Shown here: in pieces, positions 34,988 through 43,865 of the stretch
Layout of the letters: each line of letters begins with the position of its first letter
Position numbering within the stretch: the stretch's first letter is position 1
NCBI GenBank assembly: GCA_964529005.1
Contig: CAZGUH010000001.1
Location: 62,001 to 126,000, forward strand
Direction of reading: 5' to 3'
DNA from: CAZGUH01 sp964529005
GTDB taxonomy: Bacteria > Actinomycetota > Acidimicrobiia > Acidimicrobiales > Ilumatobacteraceae
DNA: 64,000 bases
Notes under the pieces: generated by a model
Told to the model about the DNA's origin: nothing
What the model saw: the letters and a program-made list of their open reading frames with translations, nothing else
The model's database searches: none
Position numbers and translations under genes: made by a program

Positions 34988-36082
34988 ATGGCCGCCGACG
35001 TGGACCTGATGCTGGACGACCTGGGCGAGCTGGTGCGCGTCGAATCCCCCTCGTCGGATCTCGCGGCGCTCGCCGCCAGCGCTCGCACGCTCGCCGACCT
35101 CGTCGCCCGGCGCCTCGGCGCCCCGGCAGAGCTGATCTCCGGGCCGACCGGCCCGCACGTGTCGTGGCGGGCCGGCGATCCGCGCATCCTCGTGGTCGGC
35201 CACCACGACACGGTGTTCCCGCTCGGCACCCTGGCGCGCCGGCCGTTCGCGGTCGACGGCGGGCGCGCGACGGGCCCGGGCGTGTTCGACATGAAGGGCG
35301 GGATCGTGCAAGCGATCCACGCGATCGCCTCGCTCGCCGACCCGAGCGGCGTCGAGTTGCTGATCACCGCGGACGAGGAGATCGGCTCCCCGGGCTCGCG
35401 CGGCCTGATCGAGCAGCGGGCGCGGGCGTGCGCCGCGGTGCTGGTCCTGGAACCCAGCGCCGACGGCGGCGCCCTGAAGATCGGCCGCAAGGGGACGGGC
35501 ACGTTCGACGTCGTCGTGCGCGGCCGGGCGGCGCACGCCGGGCTCGAACCGGAGAAAGGTGTCAACGCGCTCGTCGAGGCCGCGCAGCAGGTGCTCGACA
35601 TCGCCACGTTCGCCCGCCCCGACCTCGGCACGACGGTGTCGCCGACGATGGCGACAGCGGGGACGGCGGACAACGTCATCCCCGCGCACGCTCACGTGAA
35701 GGTCGACGTGCGCGTCACCAATGGCGACGAGGCCCGGCGGATCGACGCCGCGATGCGCTCGCTGGTGGCGCGTCATCCCGCGGCGTCGATCGAGGTGACG
35801 GGCGGCCTCAACCGGCCGCCGATGCACCCCGATGCGGCCGAAGAACTGTTCGCGATCGCGGTCGACGTCGCCCGTGAGCACGCGCTGGCGCCGGTCCAGG
35901 GCGTCGTCGTGGGGGGTGGCAGCGACGGCAACTTCACGGCCGCGATCGGGGCGCCGACCCTCGACGGTCTGGGCGCCGTCGGCGGCGGGGCCCATGCCGA
36001 CGACGAGCACGTGCTGGTCGACACGATGCCGGGGCGCGTCTCGCTGCTGGCCGGCATCATCACCCGCCTCCAGGCGGGCTGA
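34988..36082 (+). CDS. M20-family metallopeptidase (glutamate carboxypeptidase-like)
   Basis: 364 residues. GHHDTVFP (His/Asp zinc ligands), GPGVFDMKGGI, TADEEIGSPGSR (catalytic Glu pair), VLEPSADGGA and a closing GGGAHADDEH are the ordered motifs of M20 dimetallo-peptidases of the CPG2/ArgE type. It has no signal peptide, so it acts in the cytoplasm on small N-acyl amino acids or dipeptides. CAGAAT (34975-34980) lies 7 bases before ATG 34988; an earlier in-frame ATG at 34979 falls inside that box, so 34988 is preferred as a leaderless start. Confidence 0.88.
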   Translation: MAADVDLMLDDLGELVRVESPSSDLAALAASARTLADLVARRLGAPAELISGPTGPHVSWRAGDPRILVVGHHDTVFPLGTLARRPFAVDGGRATGPGVFDMKGGIVQAIHAIASLADPSGVELLITADEEIGSPGSRGLIEQRARACAAVLVLEPSADGGALKIGRKGTGTFDVVVRGRAAHAGLEPEKGVNALVEAAQQVLDIATFARPDLGTTVSPTMATAGTADNVIPAHAHVKVDVRVTNGDEARRIDAAMRSLVARHPAASIEVTGGLNRPPMHPDAAEELFAIAVDVAREHALAPVQGVVVGGGSDGNFTAAIGAPTLDGLGAVGGGAHADDEHVLVDTMPGRVSLLAGIITRLQAG

Positions 36083-36097
36083 GCCCGCCGCCCGGCG

Positions 36098-37471
36098 CTA
36101 CTGGCCGCCGCCCTCGAGCTCGAGCAGCCCGCCGCTGCCGAGCGTGCCGGCGCTGCGGTAGACGTCGAGCTTCTGGCGGCTGTCCTCGATGTCGAGGTTG
36201 CGCATCGTCAGCTGGCCGATGCGGTCGAGCGGTCCGAACGCTGCGCCCTCGACCTTCTCCATGCTCAGCCGCTCGGGCTTGTAGGTGAGGTTGGGGCCGC
36301 TGGTGTCGAGGATCGTGTAGTCGTCCCCGCGGCGCAGACGCAGCGTCACCTCGCCGGTGACCGCAGCGCCGACCCAGCGCAGCAGCGGCTCGCGCAGCAT
36401 CAGGCTCTGCGGATCGAACCAGCGGCCCTCGTACAGCAGCCGTCCGAGGCGCCGCCCCATCGTGCGCAGGTTGTCGATCGTGCCCTCGTTGTGGATCGCG
36501 GTGACGAGGCGCTCGTAGGCGATGTGCAGCAGGGCCAGGCCGGGGGCCTCGTAGATGCCGCGGCTCTTGGCCTCGATGATGCGGTTCTCGATCTGATCGC
36601 TGACGCCCAACCCGTGCCGGCCGCCGATCGCGTTGGCCTCCTGCACGAGCTGGACCTGTGTGGCGAACTCCTGGCCGTTGAGCGCGACCGGCCAGCCCTC
36701 GTGGAAGCGCACCGAGACCACCTCGGGCTCGACCGCGAGGTCGTCGCGCCAGGAGGCCACGCCCATGATCGGCTCGACGATGTCGAGCCCGGTCGACAGC
36801 TCCTCCAGCAGCTTGGCCTCGTGCGTGGCGCCCCAGATGTTGGCGTCGGTGCTGTACGCCTTCTCCTTGCTGTCGCGGTAGGGCAGGCCGTTGGCGACGA
36901 GGAACTCGCTCATCTCGGCGCGGCCACCGAGCTCGGACACGAATGCCTCGTCGAGCCACGGCTTGTAGACCCGCAGGTTGGGATTGACGAGCAGCCCGTA
37001 GCGGTAGAAGCGCTCGATGTCGTTGCCCTTGTAGGTGCTGCCGTCGCCCCACACGTCGACGCCGTCGTCCTGCATCGCCCGCACGAGCAGCGTGCCCGTG
37101 ACCGCGCGCCCGAGCGGCGTGGTGTTGAAGTACGTCTTGCCCGCGGTGGAGATGTGGAACGCGCCGCACTGGAGCGCGACCAGACCCTCGTGCACCAGCT
37201 CGGTGCGGCAGTCGACGAGGCGGGCCTGCTCGGCGCCATACAGGCGCGCCCGTTCGGGCACCTCGGCGAGATCGGGCTCGTCGACCTGGCCCAGGTCGGC
37301 CGTGTAGGCGTACGGGATCGCGCCCTTGGCCCGCATCCACGCCACTGCGGCCGACGTGTCGAGGCCGCCGCTGAACGCCATGCCGACGCGCTCGCCGACC
37401 GGCAGTGAGGTGAGGACCGCGCCGCCCGTGCTCGATCCTCCGACGTTCGACTGAGACGACGCGTTCGACAT
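36098..37471 (-). CDS. argG: Argininosuccinate synthase (long, E. coli type)
   Basis: 457 residues from ATG 37471. The PP-loop FSGGLDTSAAVAW, then AYTADLGQVDEP, GCHxx-like GSTYKGNDIERF and the citrulline/aspartate-binding central part identify ArgG. The length and features such as MGVASWRDDLAVEPEVV match the ~447-residue E. coli type rather than the ~400-residue type usual in Actinobacteria, which suggests a separate origin. The first 25 residues are Ser/Gly-rich and probably disordered. It catalyses the citrulline-to-argininosuccinate step of arginine biosynthesis. No other arg gene is nearby. A minus-strand TAGCGT (37480-37485) 8 bases upstream is a likely -10 box. Confidence 0.93.
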   Translation of the reverse strand: MSNASSQSNVGGSSTGGAVLTSLPVGERVGMAFSGGLDTSAAVAWMRAKGAIPYAYTADLGQVDEPDLAEVPERARLYGAEQARLVDCRTELVHEGLVALQCGAFHISTAGKTYFNTTPLGRAVTGTLLVRAMQDDGVDVWGDGSTYKGNDIERFYRYGLLVNPNLRVYKPWLDEAFVSELGGRAEMSEFLVANGLPYRDSKEKAYSTDANIWGATHEAKLLEELSTGLDIVEPIMGVASWRDDLAVEPEVVSVRFHEGWPVALNGQEFATQVQLVQEANAIGGRHGLGVSDQIENRIIEAKSRGIYEAPGLALLHIAYERLVTAIHNEGTIDNLRTMGRRLGRLLYEGRWFDPQSLMLREPLLRWVGAAVTGEVTLRLRRGDDYTILDTSGPNLTYKPERLSMEKVEGAAFGPLDRIGQLTMRNLDIEDSRQKLDVYRSAGTLGSGGLLELEGGGQ

Positions 37472-37508
37472 GGGGAGCGACGCTACCGATCCAGGGGAGG
37501 GGGCGTCG

Positions 37509-37946
37509 CTACCGATCACGAACCAGGCCAGCGGTGGCGGCCACGCTGGTCGCCAGCCCGGAGAGCCCGAGCGCGCCTTCCACCAGGGCCAGGCGCGTGA
37601 CCTCGCCCAGGTCGCCTGCGGCGATCCCCACGCACGCGGCGGCCGCGGCGACGCCGATCCACGGCAGCCGCCGGGTGTTCCACACCGCGCACGCCGCGGC
37701 GAGGGCGGGCAGCAGGAACGGCAGCACCTGGACGACGATCGGCCGTGGGCTGCTCGTCGGCCCGAGCCACCAGGTGGGCAGCCCGAGCTTGCGGCTGGCC
37801 TCCCACACCGCGGCGAACGACAGGAAGATCGCGCCCCACGAGATCGCGTAGACGATGCGCCACCCGTCGGTGAGCCGACCCGGGGCGGTGGCGGCGCCCG
37901 CCGGCGGCGGTGGTGGTGGGGGAGCGGGCAGGGAGGTCGCCTCCAT
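37509..37946 (-). CDS. Small four-helix membrane protein, unknown function
   Basis: 145 residues from ATG 37946, with a Pro-rich start (nine consecutive-like Pro around residue 9-16) and four hydrophobic segments (about 33-48, 70-87, 96-110 and 122-140). No family is recognised. TAACGT on the minus strand (37955-37960) lies 8 bases before ATG, supporting leaderless expression. It is downstream-adjacent to nothing on its strand except argG, 37 bases away, so argG may be co-transcribed. Confidence 0.6.
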   Translation of the reverse strand: MEATSLPAPPPPPPPAGAATAPGRLTDGWRIVYAISWGAIFLSFAAVWEASRKLGLPTWWLGPTSSPRPIVVQVLPFLLPALAAACAVWNTRRLPWIGVAAAAACVGIAAGDLGEVTRLALVEGALGLSGLATSVAATAGLVRDR

Positions 37947-38040
37947 CACGGCGCACGTTACCGGGGTGATCGCGCGCCGGGGATCGGCCGCTGGCCGCCA
38001 CTGTCGCGATCCGGGTCGAGACCACTACCCTGCGTCGCCG

Positions 38041-38781
38041 ATGGCCGCGGCGTTCAAGAAGCTCTCGATCTTCTTCCCGATGTGGAACGAGGAGGAGTAC
38101 ATCGAGCGCGCCGTCGAGGCCGGCCGCGTGCAGTGCGAGCAGCTGCGGGCCGAGGGCGCGATCGAGGACTACGAACTGATCGTCGTCGACGACGCCTCCA
38201 CGGACTCCACCCCGCAGATCGCCGACCGCCTGGCCGCGAGCGACGTCCACGTCAAGGTCGTCCACCACCCCGCGAACCGCAAGCTCGGCGGCTCGATGAA
38301 GACGGGCTTCGCCACCGCCAGCGGCGATCTGGTGCTCTACACCGACGCCGATCTGCCGTTCGACATGGCCGAGGTCGCCAAGGCGATCCGCCTGATGCGC
38401 GTCTACGAGGCCGACGTCGTCAGCGCGTTCCGTTTCGATCGCACCGGCGAGGGCTCGCTGCGGGTGGTGTACACGTTCTTCTACAACCTGCTGATCCGCG
38501 CCCTGTTCGGGGTGCGGGTCCGCGACATCAACTTCGCCTTCAAGCTCTGCCGGCGCGAGATCTTCGAGCACGTCCAGCTGAAGAGCGAAGGGTCGTTCAT
38601 CGACGCCGAGTTGATCATCCGGGCGAAGCGGCTCGGATACGAGGTCGTGCAGTTCGGCGTCGACTACTTCCCCCGCACCCGCGGGGTGTCGACGCTCAGC
38701 TCTCTCGGCGTGATCCGCACGATCGTCCGCGAGATGTTCGCGCTTCGTCAAGAACTGGCGGCGCTCCGGCCGGTGCGATGA
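38041..38781 (+). CDS. Family 2 glycosyltransferase (DPM1-like)
   Basis: 246 residues. A GT-A fold with IFFPMWNEEEYI, IVVDDASTDSTP and the DADLPFDM metal-binding motif. The overall sequence, including GVRVRDINFAFKL and EGSFIDAELIIRA, is like dolichol-phosphate mannosyltransferase-type enzymes that load a sugar onto a polyprenyl phosphate. There is no C-terminal membrane domain. TACCCT (38026-38031) is 9 bases before the ATG. The two L,D-transpeptidase-like genes follow, which suggests a cell-wall role. Confidence 0.85.
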   Translation: MAAAFKKLSIFFPMWNEEEYIERAVEAGRVQCEQLRAEGAIEDYELIVVDDASTDSTPQIADRLAASDVHVKVVHHPANRKLGGSMKTGFATASGDLVLYTDADLPFDMAEVAKAIRLMRVYEADVVSAFRFDRTGEGSLRVVYTFFYNLLIRALFGVRVRDINFAFKLCRREIFEHVQLKSEGSFIDAELIIRAKRLGYEVVQFGVDYFPRTRGVSTLSSLGVIRTIVREMFALRQELAALRPVR

Positions 38782-38851
38782 CGGGCACCCGCCGACCGGC
38801 GCGAACCGTTGGTAGCGTCGTCCGAGACCCGGCGGCGGTTGGAGCGTGCGA

Positions 38852-40012
38852 GTGCCTGTGAACCAGCGCAGAGGTGGAGGAAGGACCAAGGCGTCGGGTT
38901 CGGCCGGGAAGTGGACGCCGGCGATCGCGGCGGCCTCCGTGCTGGGAGTGGTCGTCGTGGCGGGCATCACCGGCCGCGACGGCGGCAACTCGTCGGCATC
39001 GACCACGTCGTCGGTCGTGACGTCGACCACCCTCGGCGCTCCGGTCACCAGCCAACCCAGCGTGGCCACGGTCGCGACGACGGCGCCGGTGCCCAAGACG
39101 TCGCTCGATCGCTCGTTGAGCTACGGCATGGTCGGCGACAGCGTCAAGGCGTTGCAGACCCGGCTCAAGTCGCTGGGCTTCGACCCCGGCGAGCCGGACG
39201 GCTCGTTCGGGGAGCGCACCCGCCAGGCCGTGTGGGCGTACGAGAAGCTCGTGCTGAAGACCCCGAGGCAGCAGGCCAAGGGCGTCGTCACGCCCGAGAT
39301 GTGGGACCACATGCAGGATCCGATCGTGATCCAGCCGCGCCGGCCGAACTCCACGCCCAACCACACCGAGATCTATCTGCCCGAGCAGGTCCTGGCCGTG
39401 TTCCACGGCCAGACGCCCGTGCTGATCACGCACATCTCCTCCGGTGACGGTCAGGAGTGGTGCGAAGAGGTCACGATCTCGCCCGGCGAGTACGGCAACG
39501 AGAAGGGCACCGAGCCGCTCAAGCGCGGCGAGTGCGGCCTGTCGTGGACGCCCGGCGGCGTCTACACGTACACCAGGATGATCGCCGGGCGGCGGGCGAG
39601 TCAGCTGGGCGGCATGTACAACCCGGTGTACTTCAACTACGGCATCGCTGTGCACGGCGCGCACGAGGTGCCGTTGCATCCCGCGTCGCACGGCTGCGTG
39701 CGCATCCCGATGTTCATCTCCGACTACTTCCAGACGCTGGTCGCCAAGGGCGACCAGGTCTTCGTGTTCGACGGCGAGAAGGAGCCAGAGCGCTACGGCG
39801 CGCAGAAGCCGCGCTTCAACTGGCTCGACCCCGACTACACGACCACCACGACGAGCACGTCGACGACGTCGACCACCACGACCTCGACCACCGTCCCGCG
39901 GGCGCCGACGACGACCACGACGAAGCCGGCGGCGACCACCACCTCACCGGCGACCTCGACCACGGAGCCCACCACCACGACGACGTTCGACCCCGTCCCG
40001 CCCGCAGGCTGA
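38852..40012 (+). CDS. L,D-transpeptidase with peptidoglycan-binding domain and Thr-rich tail
   Basis: 386 residues from GTG 38852, which GGAG at 38841-38844 serves best (in-frame GTGs also at 38846 and 38858). An N-terminal helix (about residues 24-40) anchors it in the membrane. A Thr/Ser linker leads to a peptidoglycan-binding repeat with GDSVKALQTRLKSLGF, then a YkuD domain with GIAVHGAHEVP (His268) and SHGCVR (His280, Cys282), the catalytic Cys-His set. A Thr/Pro tail follows. It makes 3-3 crosslinks in peptidoglycan. A degenerate paralog follows directly. Confidence 0.88.
   Translation: MPVNQRRGGGRTKASGSAGKWTPAIAAASVLGVVVVAGITGRDGGNSSASTTSSVVTSTTLGAPVTSQPSVATVATTAPVPKTSLDRSLSYGMVGDSVKALQTRLKSLGFDPGEPDGSFGERTRQAVWAYEKLVLKTPRQQAKGVVTPEMWDHMQDPIVIQPRRPNSTPNHTEIYLPEQVLAVFHGQTPVLITHISSGDGQEWCEEVTISPGEYGNEKGTEPLKRGECGLSWTPGGVYTYTRMIAGRRASQLGGMYNPVYFNYGIAVHGAHEVPLHPASHGCVRIPMFISDYFQTLVAKGDQVFVFDGEKEPERYGAQKPRFNWLDPDYTTTTTSTSTTSTTTTSTTVPRAPTTTTTKPAATTTSPATSTTEPTTTTTFDPVPPAG
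39837..39995 (+). repeat. Thr-rich coding repeat (ACC/ACG runs), tail of the first L,D-transpeptidase
   Basis: Threonine codons (ACC and ACG) in runs encode a TTTTTSTSTT-type tail after the catalytic domain. Such wall-spanning, probably glycosylated or flexible tails are typical of secreted proteins in Acidimicrobiia. The same low-complexity DNA appears in the paralog downstream and could recombine with it. Confidence 0.7.
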
Positions 40013-40075
40013 CCCGCGCTGTCCGGCGCGTGACGGGTTGGTAACGTCGGCGGGGCGGGCACGTGGGAGAAGCGT

Positions 40076-41350
40076 GTGGACACGATGCGGGACCGGCGCG
40101 GCCGGTCGATTCTGGTGCGGCGGCTGACGCCGGTCATGCTCTGCGCGGCCGTCGTGGGCCTCGCCGTCGTCGTGCGCTTCGCCTCGGGAGACGGCTCCGA
40201 TCAGGCAGCCAGCACCACCACGCATCCGGTGAACCCGGGGGCCGTGCCGTCGACGCACTTCACGGTGCCGACGACCGAGCGCCCGGTCGTGACCGTCGAG
40301 CCCCCATCGACGTCGACGCCGGCATCGGTGCTCGAGCGCACGCTGGTGGAGGGCGACAGCGGAGACGACGTGCGGGATGTCGAAGAGCGCCTCGCCGAGC
40401 TCGGCTTCCTGCCCGGCGCGCTCGACGGTGTCTTCGACGCCGACACACGCCGCGCGGTCTGGGCGTTCGAGAAGCTGGTGTTCGACGTGCCGAGCACCTT
40501 GGCCACCGGCCGGGTCACCCCCGACACGTGGCGACGCATGCAGGACCGCATCTCCGTGACGCCTCGGCGGCCGAGCCCCGGCGTGCACGTCGAGGTCTAC
40601 CTGCCCGAGCAGGTCCTCATCGCGTTCGACGGCGGCAAACCGCTCGTCATCGCGCACATCTCCGCTGGAGATGGACTGCGCTGGTGCGACACGACGACGA
40701 TCGACGTCGATCGCTTCGGTGAGCCGCTGCAGCGGGAGCGGCGGCAGCGTTTGTGCGGAGCTGCCACGACCCCGGGCGGGCTGTTCCAGATCTACCGGAC
40801 CCACGACGGGTGGCGTCGGGGTGAGCTGGGCGAGATGTACCGCCCGATGTTCTTCAACTTCGGCATCGCGCTGTACGGCGCCGATGACGTGCCCGCGGCC
40901 CCGGCGACCCGCGGAGGCGTCAGCGTGTCGCTGCTCGTCGCCGACGCGCTGGCCGAGGCGGTCGAGGCGGGAACACTGGTGTTCGTCTGGGACGGCGTGA
41001 AGGAGCCGGAGGAACAGACCGCCGACGAGATGCGCCCGGCGTTCCCCAGCCCTCCCGACGACGGTCCGTCGCGCCCGCCGACCACACCGGCGACAACCAC
41101 GACGACGATCCCGCCGACGACCGAGCCGACGTCGACGTCGACGACCGTCGAGACGACGACGACCACGACCGCCACGACCATCCCGCCCACCTCCGCGCCG
41201 ACGACTGCGCCCACGACGACGTCGACGTCGACGACGACGACCGTGCCTTCGACGACCACCACGTCGACGACGACGACCACGACCACGACGGTTGCGACGA
41301 CGACGTCGACCTCCGATGCGCCTCCGGCCCCCTCGTCGGAGGAAGGATGA
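40076..41350 (+). CDS. Degenerate L,D-transpeptidase paralog, catalytic residues lost
   Basis: 424 residues from GTG 40076 (GGGAGAAG upstream). It has the same order as its neighbour: membrane helix, linker, peptidoglycan-binding repeat (GDSGDDVRDVEERLAELGF), YkuD-like domain and an even longer Thr-rich tail. In the YkuD domain the active-site residues are replaced: YGADDVP has Tyr267 for His268, and TRGGVS has Arg279 and Gly281 for His280 and Cys282. The fold-supporting sequence around them (VYLPEQVLIAF, ISAGDGLRW, FNFGIA) is kept, so it is under selection, not decaying. A structural or substrate-binding role, perhaps scaffold or regulator of the active copy, is inferred. Confidence 0.85.
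   Translation: MDTMRDRRGRSILVRRLTPVMLCAAVVGLAVVVRFASGDGSDQAASTTTHPVNPGAVPSTHFTVPTTERPVVTVEPPSTSTPASVLERTLVEGDSGDDVRDVEERLAELGFLPGALDGVFDADTRRAVWAFEKLVFDVPSTLATGRVTPDTWRRMQDRISVTPRRPSPGVHVEVYLPEQVLIAFDGGKPLVIAHISAGDGLRWCDTTTIDVDRFGEPLQRERRQRLCGAATTPGGLFQIYRTHDGWRRGELGEMYRPMFFNFGIALYGADDVPAAPATRGGVSVSLLVADALAEAVEAGTLVFVWDGVKEPEEQTADEMRPAFPSPPDDGPSRPPTTPATTTTTIPPTTEPTSTSTTVETTTTTTATTIPPTSAPTTAPTTTSTSTTTTVPSTTTTSTTTTTTTTVATTTSTSDAPPAPSSEEG
41073..41325 (+). repeat. Long Thr-rich coding repeat, tail of the degenerate paralog
   Basis: About 250 bases of ACG/ACC-rich DNA encode a Thr/Ser/Pro-rich tail with few other residues. The reading frame stays open, and the opposite strand (GTC/GTG-rich) encodes only a poly-Val artefact. 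No tandem unit with a fixed period is seen, so it is low-complexity rather than a true microsatellite. Confidence 0.7.
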
Positions 41351-41354
41351 GGTC

Positions 41355-42293
41355 ATGGCTGCGACGGACCGACCCGAGTTCCTGCCCTACGACGAGTTCG
41401 GCCTGTTCCACGAGAACGCCGCGGAGTACGGGCTGCCGTTCGACGCGCCGCCGGCCGTCGAGCGCCGAGACACGACGCTCCCCGACGGCCGGGTGGTCAG
41501 TGCGCTCGGGTGGGGCCGGGGCGCCCCCGAGCTGGTCCTGCTGCACGGCGGCGCTCAGAACGCCCACACGTGGGACACGGTGGCGATGGCGCTCGGCGTC
41601 CCGCTCCTGGCGATCGACCTGCCGGGCCACGGACACAGCGGTTGGCGGCCAGAGGCCGACTACACCCCGCAGGCGAACGCCGACGACGTCGCCGTCGCCG
41701 TAGCGGCGCTCGCGCCGGATGCCCGGGCCGTCGTCGGCATGTCGTTGGGCGGGCTCACGGCGATATGCCTGGCCGCCCAGCATCCCTCGCTCGTGCGTCG
41801 CCTCCTGCTCGTCGACGTGACCCCAGGGGTCACGCCGGCGAAGTCCAAGGCGATCACCGATTTCATCGACGGACCGCAGACGTTCGCCAGCTTCGACGAG
41901 CTTCTGGCCCGCACGATCGAGCACAACCCGACGCGCACGGAGTCGTCGCTGCGGCGCGGCATCCTGCACAACGCCCACCAGCTCGACGACGGCTCGTGGC
42001 AGTGGCGCTACGACCGCCGCGGCGGGCACCTGCGGCGACCGGCCGGACCCACCGACCAGCCGATCTTCCACGCCGACCTGTGGGACGCGGTGAGCGCGGT
42101 GACGTGCCCGCTGATGCTGGTTCGCGGGTCGCTCTCGGCCGTCGTGGACGACGACGACGTCGCCGAGATGCGCCGCCGCCAACCGCAGATGCAGTACCGA
42201 ATGGTGGACGGCGCCGGACACAGCATCCAAGGCGACCGCCCGCTCGAGCTGGCGGAGATCGTCCGCGAGTTCGTGTCAGGCGCGACGGCCTGA
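41355..42293 (+). CDS. Alpha/beta-hydrolase fold protein
   Basis: 312 residues. LLHGGAQNAHTWD is the oxyanion-side motif, VGMSLGG holds the nucleophile Ser, and GAGHSIQGDRP the catalytic His. A cap domain lies between about residues 150 and 230. A GATGAGGTC ribosome binding site precedes ATG 41355, 4 bases after the stop of the paralog, so it may be co-transcribed with it. Substrate unknown; C-C hydrolase, esterase and epoxide hydrolase are possible. Its 3' end overlaps the ppx gene on the other strand by 18 bases. Confidence 0.85.
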   Translation: MAATDRPEFLPYDEFGLFHENAAEYGLPFDAPPAVERRDTTLPDGRVVSALGWGRGAPELVLLHGGAQNAHTWDTVAMALGVPLLAIDLPGHGHSGWRPEADYTPQANADDVAVAVAALAPDARAVVGMSLGGLTAICLAAQHPSLVRRLLLVDVTPGVTPAKSKAITDFIDGPQTFASFDELLARTIEHNPTRTESSLRRGILHNAHQLDDGSWQWRYDRRGGHLRRPAGPTDQPIFHADLWDAVSAVTCPLMLVRGSLSAVVDDDDVAEMRRRQPQMQYRMVDGAGHSIQGDRPLELAEIVREFVSGATA

Positions 42294-43865
42294 GGCGGTC
42301 ACCCGGACCGGGCGGCCGAGCACGGCTTCGAGCAGTTGCCGGCGCTCGCTCGCGGCGTAGACCTCGAGCGCGACGTCGGCGCCCGGCGCCGGGTCGAGGC
42401 TGATCACCACCTCGTTCGGGCGCACCTGCGCGTGGACGTCGGTCACGCGGCCGTCGTGGCTGCGGTCGAGACCGATGGCGACGCGCAGCACCGCCGCGAG
42501 GGCCCGCACGACGTGCTGGTCGGCCGCGCTCAGCTGCGCGAACTCTGGATGGGCGGGCTTCGGCCCGCTCTTGCGGTGGTAGCGGGCGACCTGCGAGATG
42601 ATCTCGATCTCGGCGTCGGTGAGGCCGGCGAGCTCGCTGTTGCGGATGACGTAGTACGAGTGCAGGTGGTGCTTGCTGTGGGCGATCACCAGCCCGACGT
42701 TGGCCAGCAGCGCGCCGGCCTCGAGGTACTCGCGCGTCGTCTCGTCGACGGCGAGCGCGTCGCGCAGTTGATCGAACAAGCGCACGGCCAGGGCGGCGAC
42801 CCGCGCCGAGTGACGCGGGTCGTCGTCACAGCGGTCGGCGAGCTGGCGGATGCTGCGGCGCGAGACCTCGCGCAGGTGGTGGACCGTGCCGCCGGTGAGG
42901 CGCGACAGCGAGTCGACCAGCACGCCCTCGCGCAACGCGCCCTCGCTGAACATGAACGCCTTGACGCCGTATGCATGGGCGAGGGCTTCGAGCACGAGCG
43001 CGCCGCCGACGATGATGTCGGCCCGTGCGGGTTCCATGCCGGGCAGCGAGCGCCGGGCGTCGGCCGTCTTGGCGGCGAGCAGCTTCGCCACCACGTCGTC
43101 GAGCTCGGTGGTGTCGAACCGGAACGAGTTGAACGTCCGCGGCTCGGCGCCGCCGCGCTGGGCGTGGACCAGGCGGGCGATCGACTCCGCCGTGCCGCTG
43201 GAGGCGACCGCGACGGTGTAGCCGGTCTCGCGCACCTCCCGCTCGAACGTGGCGAGGATCGAGCGGACGTAGTCGCGGCAGCTGCGCACGGCCGACGACG
43301 ACACCCTGCCGCCGGGGAAGAACCGGTCGGTGAGGCGCACCGCCCCGAGCTTGAAGCTGCGCGCCGCGATCGTCTCGCCCTGCTCACCGATCAGCACCTC
43401 GGTCGAGCCGCCGCCAATGTCGACGAGCAGCAGCCGCTCGTCGAACACGCGCAGCGCCTGGAGGACGCCGAGGTGGATCAGCCGTGCCTCTTCGAGCCCG
43501 GAGATGACCTCGACGTCGACGTGCGCCTCGTCGTGGGCCCGCTGGAGGAACGTGCGTGCGTTGTGCGCTTCGCGCACCGCGCTGGTCGCGACCGCGGTCA
43601 GGTGAGCGCGATGGCTGGCGGCGATCCGCTGCATGCGCCGCAACGACGCGATGCCGCGCTCCATCGCGTCGGGATCGATCTCTTTCATGTCGCCACCGCC
43701 GTGGCCGAGGCGCACCACGTCGCGCTCGCGGGTGATCACCTCGAAGCCGTCGGGGCCGCGGCGGCGCGCCACGACGAGGTGGAACGAGTTGGTGCCGATG
43801 TCGAGCGCGGCCAGCACGCGCGGTGTCGCCGTGCGCCGGCGGGGAGCGTCAGAAGCGCTCGTCAC
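42276..43865 (-). CDS. Ppx/GppA exopolyphosphatase/guanosine pentaphosphatase
   Basis: 529 residues from GTG 43865. The ASKHA motifs ALDIGTNSFHLV and LLVDIGGGSTEV identify the family, with SSGTAES the adenosine/phosphate site and an HD-like C-terminal domain containing EAGALLANVGLVIAHSKHHLHSYY. The enzyme hydrolyses polyphosphate and/or pppGpp; the two activities cannot be told apart by eye. The length is that of the two-domain Ppx (about 500). Its start overlaps the metallopeptidase stop by 17 bases, so the pair is translationally linked. Confidence 0.9.
   Translation of the reverse strand: MTSASDAPRRRTATPRVLAALDIGTNSFHLVVARRRGPDGFEVITRERDVVRLGHGGGDMKEIDPDAMERGIASLRRMQRIAASHRAHLTAVATSAVREAHNARTFLQRAHDEAHVDVEVISGLEEARLIHLGVLQALRVFDERLLLVDIGGGSTEVLIGEQGETIAARSFKLGAVRLTDRFFPGGRVSSSAVRSCRDYVRSILATFEREVRETGYTVAVASSGTAESIARLVHAQRGGAEPRTFNSFRFDTTELDDVVAKLLAAKTADARRSLPGMEPARADIIVGGALVLEALAHAYGVKAFMFSEGALREGVLVDSLSRLTGGTVHHLREVSRRSIRQLADRCDDDPRHSARVAALAVRLFDQLRDALAVDETTREYLEAGALLANVGLVIAHSKHHLHSYYVIRNSELAGLTDAEIEIISQVARYHRKSGPKPAHPEFAQLSAADQHVVRALAAVLRVAIGLDRSHDGRVTDVHAQVRPNEVVISLDPAPGADVALEVYAASERRQLLEAVLGRPVRVTASGRRA

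Noticed and set aside
40792..41286. A Val/Asp-rich minus-strand protein opposite the Thr tail
   Set aside because: It is the antisense of Thr codon runs (GTC/GTG/GTT), giving poly-Val only.
39837..41325. CRISPR-like or microsatellite repeats
   Set aside because: The repetitive DNA is ACG/ACC codon runs in two coding tails, without fixed repeat and spacer lengths.
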